NCBI GenBank assembly: GCA_949295465.1
Contig: CASFKY010000013.1
Location: 1-36,258, forward strand
DNA length: 36,258 nucleotides
DNA from: an uncultured Oscillospiraceae bacterium
Lineage (GTDB): Bacteria > Bacillota > Clostridia > Oscillospirales > Ruminococcaceae
Direction of reading: 5' to 3'
Positions within the stretch are counted from its first letter, which is position 1. The number at the start of each line of letters is the position of its first letter. The notes beneath the pieces were generated by a model, which saw nothing but the letters and a program-made list of their open reading frames with translations, was not told the DNA's origin and did no database searches. A program made the position numbers and the translations under genes. Below are positions 1 through 7,127 of the stretch, piece by piece.

Positions 1-147
1 GCCGAGGGCGTGGAGGCCACCAAGCAGATGAGCCCCAAGTACGGCAAGGCGGCGGTGTTTGCGGCCAAGGCCATCGGCACCCCGGACCAGGGGGCCACTG
101 CCGGCATGTACATGATCCAGGGCCTCAAGCGGGGCATCTGCTGCTGA
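1..147 (+). CDS. DhaL-like dihydroxyacetone kinase subunit, C-terminal end (partial)
   Basis: The window opens inside a reading frame of 48 codons ending in TGA at 145-147. The visible peptide contains EATKQM, PKYGKAA, AIGTPDQGATAG and MIQGLK. This order matches the last helices of the DAK2/DhaL nucleotide-binding domain, where the family has a conserved run resembling G-R-A-S/A, then S/A-I-G-x-x-D-x-G-A-T. In that family the domain binds ATP, or ADP in PTS-linked enzymes, for phosphorylation of dihydroxyacetone or related ketoses. The 5' part is outside the window, so it cannot be told whether this is a stand-alone DhaL or the end of a DhaK-DhaL fusion. The next gene starts 59 bases later on the same strand with no terminator between, so the two are probably co-transcribed. 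The assignment rests on a short tail and is moderately secure. Confidence 0.62.
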   Translation, partial: AEGVEATKQMSPKYGKAAVFAAKAIGTPDQGATAGMYMIQGLKRGICC

Positions 148-206
148 AATGACGGTTTTCCGCTTCAAAACGGCAACATGTGATAGAGTGTAAAGGAGAG
201 ATTGTC

Positions 207-1112
207 ATGCAGAAACTGTACGGCACAGTCGTGCCCATCGTTACCCCCCTCACCGAAGACGACAAGATCGATGTGCAGAGCCTGAAAAACCTGGTAGATC
301 ACTGCATCAACAACGGTCTGCAGTGCCTGTACCCCTGCGGCACCACCGGCGAGATGATGTACCTCACCGTGGAGGAGCGCAAACTGGTCACCGAGACGGT
401 GGTAAAACACACCAACAAGCGGGTGCCGGTATTTGCCCAGGTGGGCGCCTGGAATCTGGCCGACACCATCGAGCTGGCCCGCCATGCGGTGGAAGTGGGC
501 GCCGACGGCATCGGCGTGGTCACCCCCGTCTTCTACAAGCTCAGCGATCAGGGCCTCATCGACTTTTATGAGGCCGTGGCCAAAAGCGTGCCCGCCGACT
601 TCCCCGTTTACCTGTACAGCATCCCCCAGAATGCGGTGAACGACATCAACCCCGCCACCGCCGAGGCCATTGCCCAGAAGTGCCCCAACGTGGTGGGCAT
701 CAAGTACAGCTGGCCCGATTTCACCAAGCTGCAGCAGTTCATGCTGGTGCGCAATGAGACCTTCAGCGTGCTGGTGGGCCCCGACCATCTCTTTGAGGCC
801 CTGTGCGCCGTGGGCGGCGACGGCGTGGTTTCCGGCAATGCCATGTGCATCCCCGAGCACTACGCCAAGCTCTGGAAAGCCATCCAGGACAAGGACTTTG
901 ATCTGGCCACCAAGTATCAGCGCCGCACCAATGTGCTGAACGCCACCATGTGCGCCATCAACAACATCGCCGCCTACAAGGTTATCCTGAAGGCGGAGGG
1001 CGTGATCGCCACCACCAAGATGCGCCGGCCCATGGAGAACCTGACTCCCGAGCAGGAGGCCGATCTGCTGGCCACCATGAAAAAGCTGGACTATCGCACC
1101 GTGAAGATCTGA
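207..1112 (+). CDS. Dihydrodipicolinate synthase/N-acetylneuraminate lyase family aldolase
   Basis: This 301-residue protein has the usual length of the class I Schiff-base (beta/alpha)8 DapA/NanA family. ATG 207 is chosen because aaaggagag at 192-200 precedes it at ideal spacing; an in-frame GTG at 180 lacks such a site. Visible motifs are GTTGE (45-49), the catalytic tyrosine in YSIP (Tyr137) and the Schiff-base lysine in GIK (Lys166). True dihydrodipicolinate synthases have an arginine five residues after that tyrosine to bind aspartate semialdehyde. Here that position is Asn142, so a lysine-biosynthetic role is unlikely. A 2-keto-3-deoxy-acid or sialic-acid-like pyruvate aldolase is more plausible, which also fits the DhaL-like gene just upstream. 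Substrate is not determinable from sequence. A strong terminator follows at 1131-1168. Confidence 0.85.
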   Translation: MQKLYGTVVPIVTPLTEDDKIDVQSLKNLVDHCINNGLQCLYPCGTTGEMMYLTVEERKLVTETVVKHTNKRVPVFAQVGAWNLADTIELARHAVEVGADGIGVVTPVFYKLSDQGLIDFYEAVAKSVPADFPVYLYSIPQNAVNDINPATAEAIAQKCPNVVGIKYSWPDFTKLQQFMLVRNETFSVLVGPDHLFEALCAVGGDGVVSGNAMCIPEHYAKLWKAIQDKDFDLATKYQRRTNVLNATMCAINNIAAYKVILKAEGVIATTKMRRPMENLTPEQEADLLATMKKLDYRTVKI

Positions 1113-1130
1113 GTTTTCTTTACATGGCAA

Positions 1131-1168
1131 TCGCCCCCGCGGGCCAAAACCCGCGGGGGCGATTTTTT
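1131..1168 (+). terminator. Intrinsic terminator after the DapA-family gene
   Basis: A perfect 12-bp GC-rich stem (CGCCCCCGCGGG at 1132-1143 with its complement at 1150-1161) encloses a six-base loop and is followed by six T at 1163-1168. On the minus strand there is no T run, so it serves the plus-strand gene only. Confidence 0.9.
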
Positions 1169-1174
1169 GTCCAT

Positions 1175-4012
1175 TTATTTCTGGCCGAACAGTCTGCCCA
1201 GCAGCCCCTTGCGTGGAGGCGGGGCAGCCTCTTTTTTGGGGGCGGGGCTTCCGCCCTTTTCCAGATACTCCTGAGCCTGCCGCACCCCTTCGTCGGCCGC
1301 CTGCCGGATATAGCTCATCCCGGCTGCCAGGTCAGCCTCGGTGCCCCGGCCTTCCGCCAGGCATCGGCCCAGCCGATACCGGGCCATGGCGTTGTTCTGC
1401 TTGGCCGCCGCCTCATATTGCTGCACCGCGGCCTCCTCGTCCTTCTCCACGCCATAGCCCTTTTCCAGGCAATAGCCCCAGGCCACCCGGCCCGGCGAAT
1501 AGTTCCGGGCGGCCGCCTGCCGGTAATACCCGGCGGCCTTTTGTTCATCCTGCTTTACTGCCTCGCCCTTGCGGTAGCAGTCCCCCAGGAGGGTCAGAGC
1601 CCGGCCATGCCCTTTCCGGGCCGCCTTTTCCAGCCACTCCACGGCCTTGTCCGGGTCCCGCTGCACCCCAATGCTCTTGAGATAGCAAAAGCCCAGGTTG
1701 CACTGGCTGTCCGCATGGTCCAGCTGGGCCCCTTTCCAGTAGCAGGCCACCGCCTCGGTTTTGTCCATGGCAATCCCCTCGCCCAGCTCATAGCACAGCC
1801 CCAGGTTGCACCAGGCGGGGCCATAGTCCTGCCGGGCGGCCTTCCGATACAGCTCCACCGCCTTGGCCTTGTCCTCGGGCACGCCCTGCCCGTCGTTGTA
1901 GCAATCTCCCAGCAGGGTCAGAGCCCGGCGCTGGCCCTGTCGGGCCGCCTTTTCATAGAGCTCCGCGGCCTTGGCCCGGTCCTGCTGGCAGCCAATGGCC
2001 CAATACCGGCAGAAGCCCAGGTTGCACTGACAGTCCGGGTCTCCCAGTTCGGCACCCGCCTCGTAGCACTTCACCGCCTCGGCCCGGTCCTCGGCAACGC
2101 CCGTGCCGTACTCATAACACAGCCCCAGATCGCACCAGGCGGGGCGGTACCCGCTCTCGGCGGCCTTGCGATAGAGCTCTGCCGCCTTGGCTTCGTCCTT
2201 CTCGATGCCCAGGCCGCCCTGGTAGCAGTCCCCCAACAGGCTGGTGGCCCGGGGATGATCCAGCCCGGCCGCCTGGCGGAACAGGTAGGCAGCCCGCACC
2301 TGGTTCACCTCGGTGCCGATGCCGTGCAGGCAGCAAAAGCCCAGGTTGCAGATGCAGTCCGGGTTTTCCACCTCGGCGCCCTGCTCGTAATATTTCACTG
2401 CCCGGGCTTCGTCCTTTTCGACCCCCTGACCCAGCTCATAGCACAGCCCCAGGCTGCACAGGGCCGGGCCGTAGTCCTCCTGGGCAGCCTGACGGTACAG
2501 CTCCACCGCCTTGGCCGCGTCCTGCTGCACACCCCAGCCCCGGCGGTAGCAATCCCCCAGCATATCAATGGCCTGCAAATGGCCCCGATCCGCCGCTTTC
2601 TGGAAGAATTCCACCGCTTTGGCTTCGTCCTTTTCCACGCCTTCCCCTTCCAGGTAGCAATAGCCCAGATTGTAAAGGCCCGGCTCATATTCCCGCTGGG
2701 CGGCCTGGCGGTACAGCTCGGCCGCTTTGGCCAGGTCCTTGGGCAGACCACGTCCTTTGGCATAGCAGGTCCCCAGCAGGGTCACGGCCCGGGCAGAGCC
2801 CTGCTGCGCCGCTTTTTGCAGCCATTCCACCGCCTGCTCCGGGTCCTTTTCCATCCCGATGCCGGCCATGCAGCAGTACCCCAGATTACACTGGGCGTTC
2901 ACATGGCCCCGCTCGGCCGCCTGGCGATACAGCTCCACCGCCTTCTGCGGGTCCGCCTCGGTGCCCCGGCCCAGCTCGTAGCACAGCCCCAGGTCACACT
3001 GGGCCGGCGGATATTCCTTTTCGGCCGCCATCTTGTAATGGGCAAAGGCCTTGGAGATGTCCTGTTCCAGGCCGTCCCCCTCCTCGTAGCAGCGCCCCAG
3101 CAGGCAGATGGCCCGGGGGAACCCCTGCTGCGCCGCCTTCTGGAACCATTCTACCGCCTGCTCCGGGTCCTTTTCCATCCCGATGCCGGTCAGGCAGCAA
3201 AAGCCCAGGTTGCACTGGGCCGGGGCATACCCCTTTTTGGCGGCCTGGCGGTAGAGCTCCACCGCCCGGGCCTTGTCTTCCGGCACCCCTTCGCCGCACT
3301 CGTAGGCGACGCCCAGATCGCACAGCGCCGGCGGATACCCCTTTTCGGCCGCCAGACGGCTGTATTCCGTCGCCTGAGCCTCATCCTTTTCCATCCCCAC
3401 GCCGTCCCGGCAGCACTGACTCAACAGCTGCCAGGCCCGGGGGTATTCCTGCTGGGCCGACCGCTGAAGCCATTCCAGGGCCTGCTCCGGGTCCTTTTTC
3501 ACCCCGATGCCGGTGAGCCAGCAGTAGCCCAGGTTGCACTGGGCCGGGGCATAGTCCAGCTCGGCGGCTTTCTGATAATACTCCACCGCCTTGGCCTTGT
3601 CCTCCGGCACTCCTTCACCGGTCTCGTAGCACAGGCCCAAATTGCACAGGGAGGCGGGGTAATCCTGCTGGGCCGCCTGGCGGTACAGCTCCACCGCCTT
3701 TTCAAAATCCTTCTCCACCCCGTAGCCTGCCTGATAGCAGCGCCCCAGGGAGTTGATGGCCCGCAGTTCCTCGGCCTCGGCGGCCCAGCGCAGCCAGCGC
3801 ACCGCCTCCTGAGGGTCCTTTTTGGTGCCCCTGCCCTCTATGTAGCAGACCGCGATGTCGTAAAAGACGCTCTCCTCTCCCTCCTGGCCCTGAGTCAGCA
3901 GTTCCTGAAAGTCTTCCTTCTCCTTCTTCATCTTGCTGAGCGTCTGCTGCAAAAGAGGCATATCCACCAGGATCGCGTTCAGGTTGCCCTGATCTCTTTC
4001 CGCCTGCTCCAT
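1175..4012 (-). CDS. Giant Sel1-repeat (tetratricopeptide-like) protein
   Basis: This 945-residue protein is nearly all Sel1-like repeats: I count 24 G-x-G-[VTMLI] turns (GRGT, GYGV, GEGV, GIGV and so on), each in a 36-residue unit of the type LG-x-CY...A-x-x-LYRQAA. Such alpha-solenoids are protein-protein interaction scaffolds. There is no signal peptide or membrane segment; the N-terminus (1-45) looks like a short helical cap and the C-terminus ends in a basic, proline-bearing tail (PPPRKGLLGRLFGQK). Most repeats carry one to three cysteines, unusual for the family. Repeats are organised as triplets (see finding). ATG 4012 is preceded by aagggggag at good spacing. It lies convergent to the DapA-family gene and upstream of nothing on its own strand, so looks monocistronic. 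Partner and function are unknown. Confidence 0.88.
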   Translation of the reverse strand: MEQAERDQGNLNAILVDMPLLQQTLSKMKKEKEDFQELLTQGQEGEESVFYDIAVCYIEGRGTKKDPQEAVRWLRWAAEAEELRAINSLGRCYQAGYGVEKDFEKAVELYRQAAQQDYPASLCNLGLCYETGEGVPEDKAKAVEYYQKAAELDYAPAQCNLGYCWLTGIGVKKDPEQALEWLQRSAQQEYPRAWQLLSQCCRDGVGMEKDEAQATEYSRLAAEKGYPPALCDLGVAYECGEGVPEDKARAVELYRQAAKKGYAPAQCNLGFCCLTGIGMEKDPEQAVEWFQKAAQQGFPRAICLLGRCYEEGDGLEQDISKAFAHYKMAAEKEYPPAQCDLGLCYELGRGTEADPQKAVELYRQAAERGHVNAQCNLGYCCMAGIGMEKDPEQAVEWLQKAAQQGSARAVTLLGTCYAKGRGLPKDLAKAAELYRQAAQREYEPGLYNLGYCYLEGEGVEKDEAKAVEFFQKAADRGHLQAIDMLGDCYRRGWGVQQDAAKAVELYRQAAQEDYGPALCSLGLCYELGQGVEKDEARAVKYYEQGAEVENPDCICNLGFCCLHGIGTEVNQVRAAYLFRQAAGLDHPRATSLLGDCYQGGLGIEKDEAKAAELYRKAAESGYRPAWCDLGLCYEYGTGVAEDRAEAVKCYEAGAELGDPDCQCNLGFCRYWAIGCQQDRAKAAELYEKAARQGQRRALTLLGDCYNDGQGVPEDKAKAVELYRKAARQDYGPAWCNLGLCYELGEGIAMDKTEAVACYWKGAQLDHADSQCNLGFCYLKSIGVQRDPDKAVEWLEKAARKGHGRALTLLGDCYRKGEAVKQDEQKAAGYYRQAAARNYSPGRVAWGYCLEKGYGVEKDEEAAVQQYEAAAKQNNAMARYRLGRCLAEGRGTEADLAAGMSYIRQAADEGVRQAQEYLEKGGSPAPKKEAAPPPRKGLLGRLFGQK
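1290..3740 (-). repeat. Higher-order Sel1 repeat array (about 324-bp triplet period)
   Basis: Within the Sel1 gene the 36-residue units occur in a fixed order of three types. Type A reads like LGLCYE-x-GEGV, type B like CNLGFC...GIG, type C like LLGDCY...G. The A-B-C order holds for repeats 3-5, 6-8, 9-11, 14-16, 17-19 and 20-22. Repeats 12-13 have A and C but no B. Terminal repeats 1-2 and 23-24 do not fit. Coordinates of the array are approximate. Confidence 0.75.
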
Positions 4013-4102
4013 TGTGTCTCCCCCTTCCCTTTTCCCGGCCGCCGGGCCGGACCGTTTCTTTTATTGTACCCTCTTGCCGGTCATTGTCAATCGCTGCGCC
4101 CC

Positions 4103-4150
4103 AAAAGCAAGGCTCCCCTGCGGCTTTGGCCGCAGGGGAGCCTTGCTTTT
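4103..4150 (-). terminator. Terminator of the 2-hydroxyacid dehydrogenase gene
   Basis: A perfect 21-bp stem (4103-4123 with 4130-4150, loop 4124-4129) starts four bases after the stop codon of the minus-strand dehydrogenase gene. Its outer AAAA/TTTT pairs supply a short U tract on either strand. Confidence 0.8.
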
Positions 4151-4154
4151 GATT

Positions 4155-5138
4155 TCAGCAGAGCTGGCCCGGGATGGTTTCGCCCTGAAGCATCCCCCAC
4201 AGGTTGTGGATGCCTCCCTCCACCATGCTCTGGACTGCCTCCTGGGTGTAGAAGGCCATGTGCTGGGTCATCACCACGTTGGGGAACTGGCGCAGATAGG
4301 CCATCCGCCGGTTTTTCAGGATGTCATCCCGCCGGTCCTGATGGTAGATGCCCTCTTCCTCCTCGATCACGTCCATGCCCAGCCGGCCGATTTTCTGTTC
4401 CTCCACCGCCTGGATCACCGCCTCAGTGTCCATCAGGGGACCCCGGGCGCAGTTCAGCAGGATCACCCCGTCCTTCATGCAGGCCAGGGTTTTCTGGTTG
4501 ACCAGGTGGTGGTTTTCGGGGGTGAGGGGCGCATGGAGGGTAATGCAGTCGCACTCCCGCCACAGCTGCTCCAGCGGCACATAGCTGCCGTATTGCTTTG
4601 CCCTCTCGTTGGGATGGGGGTCATAGGCCAGGATCCGGCAGCCAAACCCGCTGAGCTCCTCCATCACCTTCATCCCGATGCGGCCGGTGCCCACCACCCC
4701 CACGGTGAGGCTTTTCACCTGCCGGCCCTCCAGCCCGGTGAGGGAGTAGTCGTTCACGTTCTGCCGGTAGAGGGCGGGCTTATAGTTGCGCAGCAGCATC
4801 AGCAGCAGCATGATGGTGTAATCGGCCACGCTTTCGGGCCCGTAGGAGACATTGCAGACCCGGATGCCCAGACTTTTGGCCGCTTTCAGGTCAATATGGT
4901 TATAACCGATGGTGCGGGTGGTGAGGCAGGTGACGCCCTGGGCCCGCACCTTGCTCAGCAGTTCCCGGTTCAGCTGGCTCTGCCCCAGGGTGGAAAGTCC
5001 CTGGCAGCCCTCTAGCAGGCCCACGTTTTCCAGGGTGAGGGGCTCCGGCCGGATCAGGGCCTCAAAGCCCAGCTCCTCCTGGATCTGCCTGAGGCACGCT
5101 GCCTCGTCCTCCCGCACTTCAAAAATCCCGATCTTCAT
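4155..5138 (-). CDS. D-2-hydroxyacid dehydrogenase, D-lactate dehydrogenase-like
   Basis: This 327-residue protein matches the NAD-dependent D-isomer-specific 2-hydroxyacid dehydrogenases, most closely the D-lactate dehydrogenase/VanH branch. Visible features: the nucleotide-binding loop VGTGRIG (149-155) followed by an acidic residue at the end of beta-2 (YDPHP), the catalytic Arg232 in NCARG, Glu261 in the DVIEEEEGIY stretch, and the catalytic His293 in TQHMAFYT. The EEEEGIY and HMAFYT contexts resemble fermentative D-LDHs that reduce pyruvate to D-lactate with NADH in the cytoplasm. ATG 5138 follows ggagggg at good spacing; a longer frame to 5246 would run into the promoter region and lacks a start signal. 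It is divergent from a LysR regulator 146 bases away, which is the likely controller. A neighbouring branch enzyme acting on another 2-ketoacid cannot be excluded. Confidence 0.85.
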   Translation of the reverse strand: MKIGIFEVREDEAACLRQIQEELGFEALIRPEPLTLENVGLLEGCQGLSTLGQSQLNRELLSKVRAQGVTCLTTRTIGYNHIDLKAAKSLGIRVCNVSYGPESVADYTIMLLLMLLRNYKPALYRQNVNDYSLTGLEGRQVKSLTVGVVGTGRIGMKVMEELSGFGCRILAYDPHPNERAKQYGSYVPLEQLWRECDCITLHAPLTPENHHLVNQKTLACMKDGVILLNCARGPLMDTEAVIQAVEEQKIGRLGMDVIEEEEGIYHQDRRDDILKNRRMAYLRQFPNVVMTQHMAFYTQEAVQSMVEGGIHNLWGMLQGETIPGQLC

Positions 5139-5214
5139 GGCATACCCCTCCGTTTTGTTTTGGATCTGCAAGGAACAGGTCCTTACAAAAAGAGATTGTA
5201 CGCCCTCAAAGCGC

Positions 5215-5259
5215 CGATTTCCAATCGAAAATCTTGCTCTTATCATAACTTTTTGTTAT
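5215..5259. promoter_or_regulatory. LysR-type operator(s) between the dehydrogenase and lysR genes
   Basis: Two dyads lie in the divergent intergenic region. ATAAC at 5245-5249 and GTTAT at 5255-5259 form an interrupted palindrome containing exactly T-N11-A (T5246, A5258), the classical LysR recognition pattern. A second dyad, CGATT (5215-5219) with AATCG (5223-5227), lies 30 bases away on the dehydrogenase side. Placement fits regulator binding upstream of both divergent genes. Confidence 0.55.
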
Positions 5260-5284
5260 TATTTTTCCAAAAGGAGGGATCGGC

Positions 5285-6118
5285 ATGACCAGCCGTCAGC
5301 TGGAATACTTTCTGGCGGTGGCCCGGTACCTGAACTTCACCCGGGCCGCCGAAGCCCTGTATGTCTCCCAGACCGCCATCACCCGGCAGATCCAGGTGCT
5401 GGAGGAGGAAGTGGGGGCCAGGCTCTTTTTCCGCACCAAAAAGCAGGTGCAGCTCACCGCCGCGGGGCAGGTGTTTCTCACCGAGGCCCGGGCCATTCTG
5501 GAGCGCACCCGCTCGGCCTGTCAAAAGGCCGAGGCTGCCGCCGAGGGTTTTTCGGGCCGGCTGAAGGCGGGCTACATCAAAGGCTACGAAAAGACCTCCT
5601 TCTCTCACCTGCTCATGACCTATCACCGGGAAAACCCCGGTGTGCGGCTGGAATTGGAGCGGGGCGGGGCCGACCTGCTGGCCCAGACGCTCCAGAGCGG
5701 CAGCGCCGACCTGATCTTTGCCCCCGCCTATGAGGATTTTCTCACCGGGGAGGAATATGGCCGGCTGGCGCTGCGGGAGTACCCGCTGCGGGCGGTGGTC
5801 TACTCCTCCCATCCCTTTGCCCAGAAGCCGGAGCTGCGTCTGGAGGACCTGGAGGGAGACGAACTTTTTTCCCGCCCGCCCTTCCGGGTGCACGACTGCC
5901 CGGACATCGAAAATACCTTCATCCTGGTGTCGGCCGAGATGGGGGTCTGTGTGCTGCCGGAATATGCCACCCGCCATCTGACCACCGCCCGGAACCTGGC
6001 TGTGATCCCGGTGGCCGGCCAGCCCTCCGTGACCATCCTGGCCTACTGGAAAAAGGACACGGAAAATCCGGCCCTGACCCGCATGCTGGACTGCCTGCTC
6101 CGCTTTTACCGGCTTTGA
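5285..6118 (+). CDS. LysR-family transcriptional regulator (next to D-LDH-like gene)
   Basis: The protein has 277 residues. The N-terminal winged helix-turn-helix is unmistakable: TSRQLEYFLAVAR, FTRAAEALYVSQTAITRQI, then LEEEVGARLFFRT and LTAAGQVFL, covering residues 2-65. The rest (about 85-275) is the periplasmic-binding-protein-like effector domain, with the family's typical VLPEYA segment near the end. ATG 5285 follows a strong aaggaggg at 5271-5278. LysR regulators usually control a divergent gene, and here that is the D-2-hydroxyacid dehydrogenase, with dyads between them. The effector is unknown. The last 13 bases overlap the 3' end of the convergent second LysR gene. Confidence 0.88.
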   Translation: MTSRQLEYFLAVARYLNFTRAAEALYVSQTAITRQIQVLEEEVGARLFFRTKKQVQLTAAGQVFLTEARAILERTRSACQKAEAAAEGFSGRLKAGYIKGYEKTSFSHLLMTYHRENPGVRLELERGGADLLAQTLQSGSADLIFAPAYEDFLTGEEYGRLALREYPLRAVVYSSHPFAQKPELRLEDLEGDELFSRPPFRVHDCPDIENTFILVSAEMGVCVLPEYATRHLTTARNLAVIPVAGQPSVTILAYWKKDTENPALTRMLDCLLRFYRL

Positions 6119-7017
6119 GGGAACCGGGCCTGGCCCGCCTCCCCGGAGGAGCCCAGCACGATCTCCATAAAGGCCAGCAGGGTGGGAGAGAGATATTTCT
6201 TTTTGTGATGGATCAGGGAGAACACCCGCCCCAGCCGCACCCCCTGCAAGTTCACCTGGCACACCGCGCCCTTTTCCACTTCCGGCAGGGCCAGCCGCCG
6301 GGTGAGCACCGCCACCCCGATGTTGGCCGCCGCCGCCCGCAGCAGCGCCGTGTTGCTGACGCTCTCCATCAAGGGGCTGGCTACGCCGCCCGCCAGGCGC
6401 AGGGCGCTCTCCAGCAGGTCCCGGGAGCCGCTGCCGTGCTCCCGCAGCAAGAGAGGCTGGCGCAGAAATTCCTCCAGCCCCACCGGCCGGCCATCGGCAA
6501 AGGGATGCTGCGGGGCGCACAGGGCCACAAGCCAATCCTCCAAAAAGGGATAGACCGCCAGACAGGTGCTCTCCACCTGATTTTCCACCAGGCCCAGGTC
6601 CAGCTCCCCGGCCTCCACCGCCTGCTGGATCCGATTGGAATTGTCCACCATCACTTTCTGGGCCACCCCAGGCCGCTGGCGGGCCAGCCGGCCCAGATAC
6701 CCGGGCAGCAGGCAGGCCCCGATGGTGAGGCTGCTGCCGATGCGGATCTGCCCCGCCCGGTCCGGGTCCTCCATGGCCCGCTCCATCTCCTCAAAGGCAT
6801 TGGTGAGGGGGGCCGCGTATTCCAGCAGCCTTTGCCCCTCCCCGGTGATTTTCAGCCCCCGGCCCAGCCGGTCGAACAGCCGCAGCCCATAGTGGTCCTC
6901 CAGCTCCTTCAACGCCAGGCTCACCGCCGGCTGGGTAAGGTACAGTTTCCGGGCTGCCCCGGTGACGCTGCCCTGGCGGCAGACCTCGGTGAAGATTCTC
7001 AGATGCCGGATGGTCAC
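6106..7017 (-). CDS. LysR-family transcriptional regulator (next to chromate transporter)
   Basis: A 303-residue LysR protein: MTIRHLRIFTEVC, SVTGAARKLYLTQPAVSLAL, LEDHYGLRLFDR and LKITGEGQRLLEYA make the DNA-binding domain (1-65), followed by an effector domain resembling the CysB/CysL-like branch (GSSLTIGACLLPGYL; LREHGSGSRD). GTG 7017 is preferred over the in-frame ATG at 7035 because ggaggg lies between them, seven bases before the GTG, and because many relatives start exactly with this MTIRHLRIF sequence. It is divergent from the two chromate transporter genes and therefore probably regulates them. GSGSRD is a motif seen in members that sense sulfate-like or small anionic ligands, but that is only suggestive. 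Its 3' end overlaps the other lysR gene by 13 bases, leaving no room for a terminator. Confidence 0.87.
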   Translation of the reverse strand: MTIRHLRIFTEVCRQGSVTGAARKLYLTQPAVSLALKELEDHYGLRLFDRLGRGLKITGEGQRLLEYAAPLTNAFEEMERAMEDPDRAGQIRIGSSLTIGACLLPGYLGRLARQRPGVAQKVMVDNSNRIQQAVEAGELDLGLVENQVESTCLAVYPFLEDWLVALCAPQHPFADGRPVGLEEFLRQPLLLREHGSGSRDLLESALRLAGGVASPLMESVSNTALLRAAAANIGVAVLTRRLALPEVEKGAVCQVNLQGVRLGRVFSLIHHKKKYLSPTLLAFMEIVLGSSGEAGQARFPQSR

Positions 7018-7029
7018 GGCCTTCCCTCC

Positions 7030-7064
7030 ATTCATATTGATTTTAGTATGAATTTTATAAAATT
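7030..7064. promoter_or_regulatory. Candidate operator dyads in the lysR/chromate transporter gap
   Basis: ATTCATA at 7030-7036 and TATGAAT at 7047-7053 form a 7-bp inverted repeat with ten bases between. Immediately beside it is the perfect palindrome AATTTTATAAAATT at 7051-7064. Both lie just upstream of the lysR start and before the promoter of the divergent transporter genes, the expected place for autoregulation and for control of the neighbour. Confidence 0.45.
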
Positions 7065-7071
7065 ATATTAT

Positions 7072-7100
7072 TTTACTTATCAAACAGCAAGGCATACAAT
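7072..7100 (+). promoter_or_regulatory. Promoter of the chromate transporter pair
   Basis: TTTACT at 7072-7077, 17 bases, then TACAAT at 7095-7100. The -10 matches the consensus at five of six positions and the -35 at four of six. The start codon at 7128 is 27 bases beyond. Confidence 0.55.
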
Positions 7101-7127
7101 AGAGAGGAAAAAGGGAGGGATGCCGTG

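Noticed and set aside
1300-3700. Regular repeats suggesting a CRISPR or tandem-repeat locus
   Set aside because: The periodicity is 108 bases and multiples, entirely within a continuous coding frame of Sel1 units; there are no direct identical repeats with unique spacers.
950-4501. A plus-strand reading frame of more than 1,100 codons opposite the Sel1 gene
   Set aside because: It is the mirror of the Sel1 repeats, rich in Leu/Pro/His/Arg with a monotonous period, runs through a terminator and two opposite genes, and has no ribosome binding site. The minus-strand frame shows the Sel1 family consensus.
5243-6535. Long minus-strand frame opposite the first lysR gene
   Set aside because: No start signal, antisense to a complete LysR protein, and it would overlap the second lysR gene.
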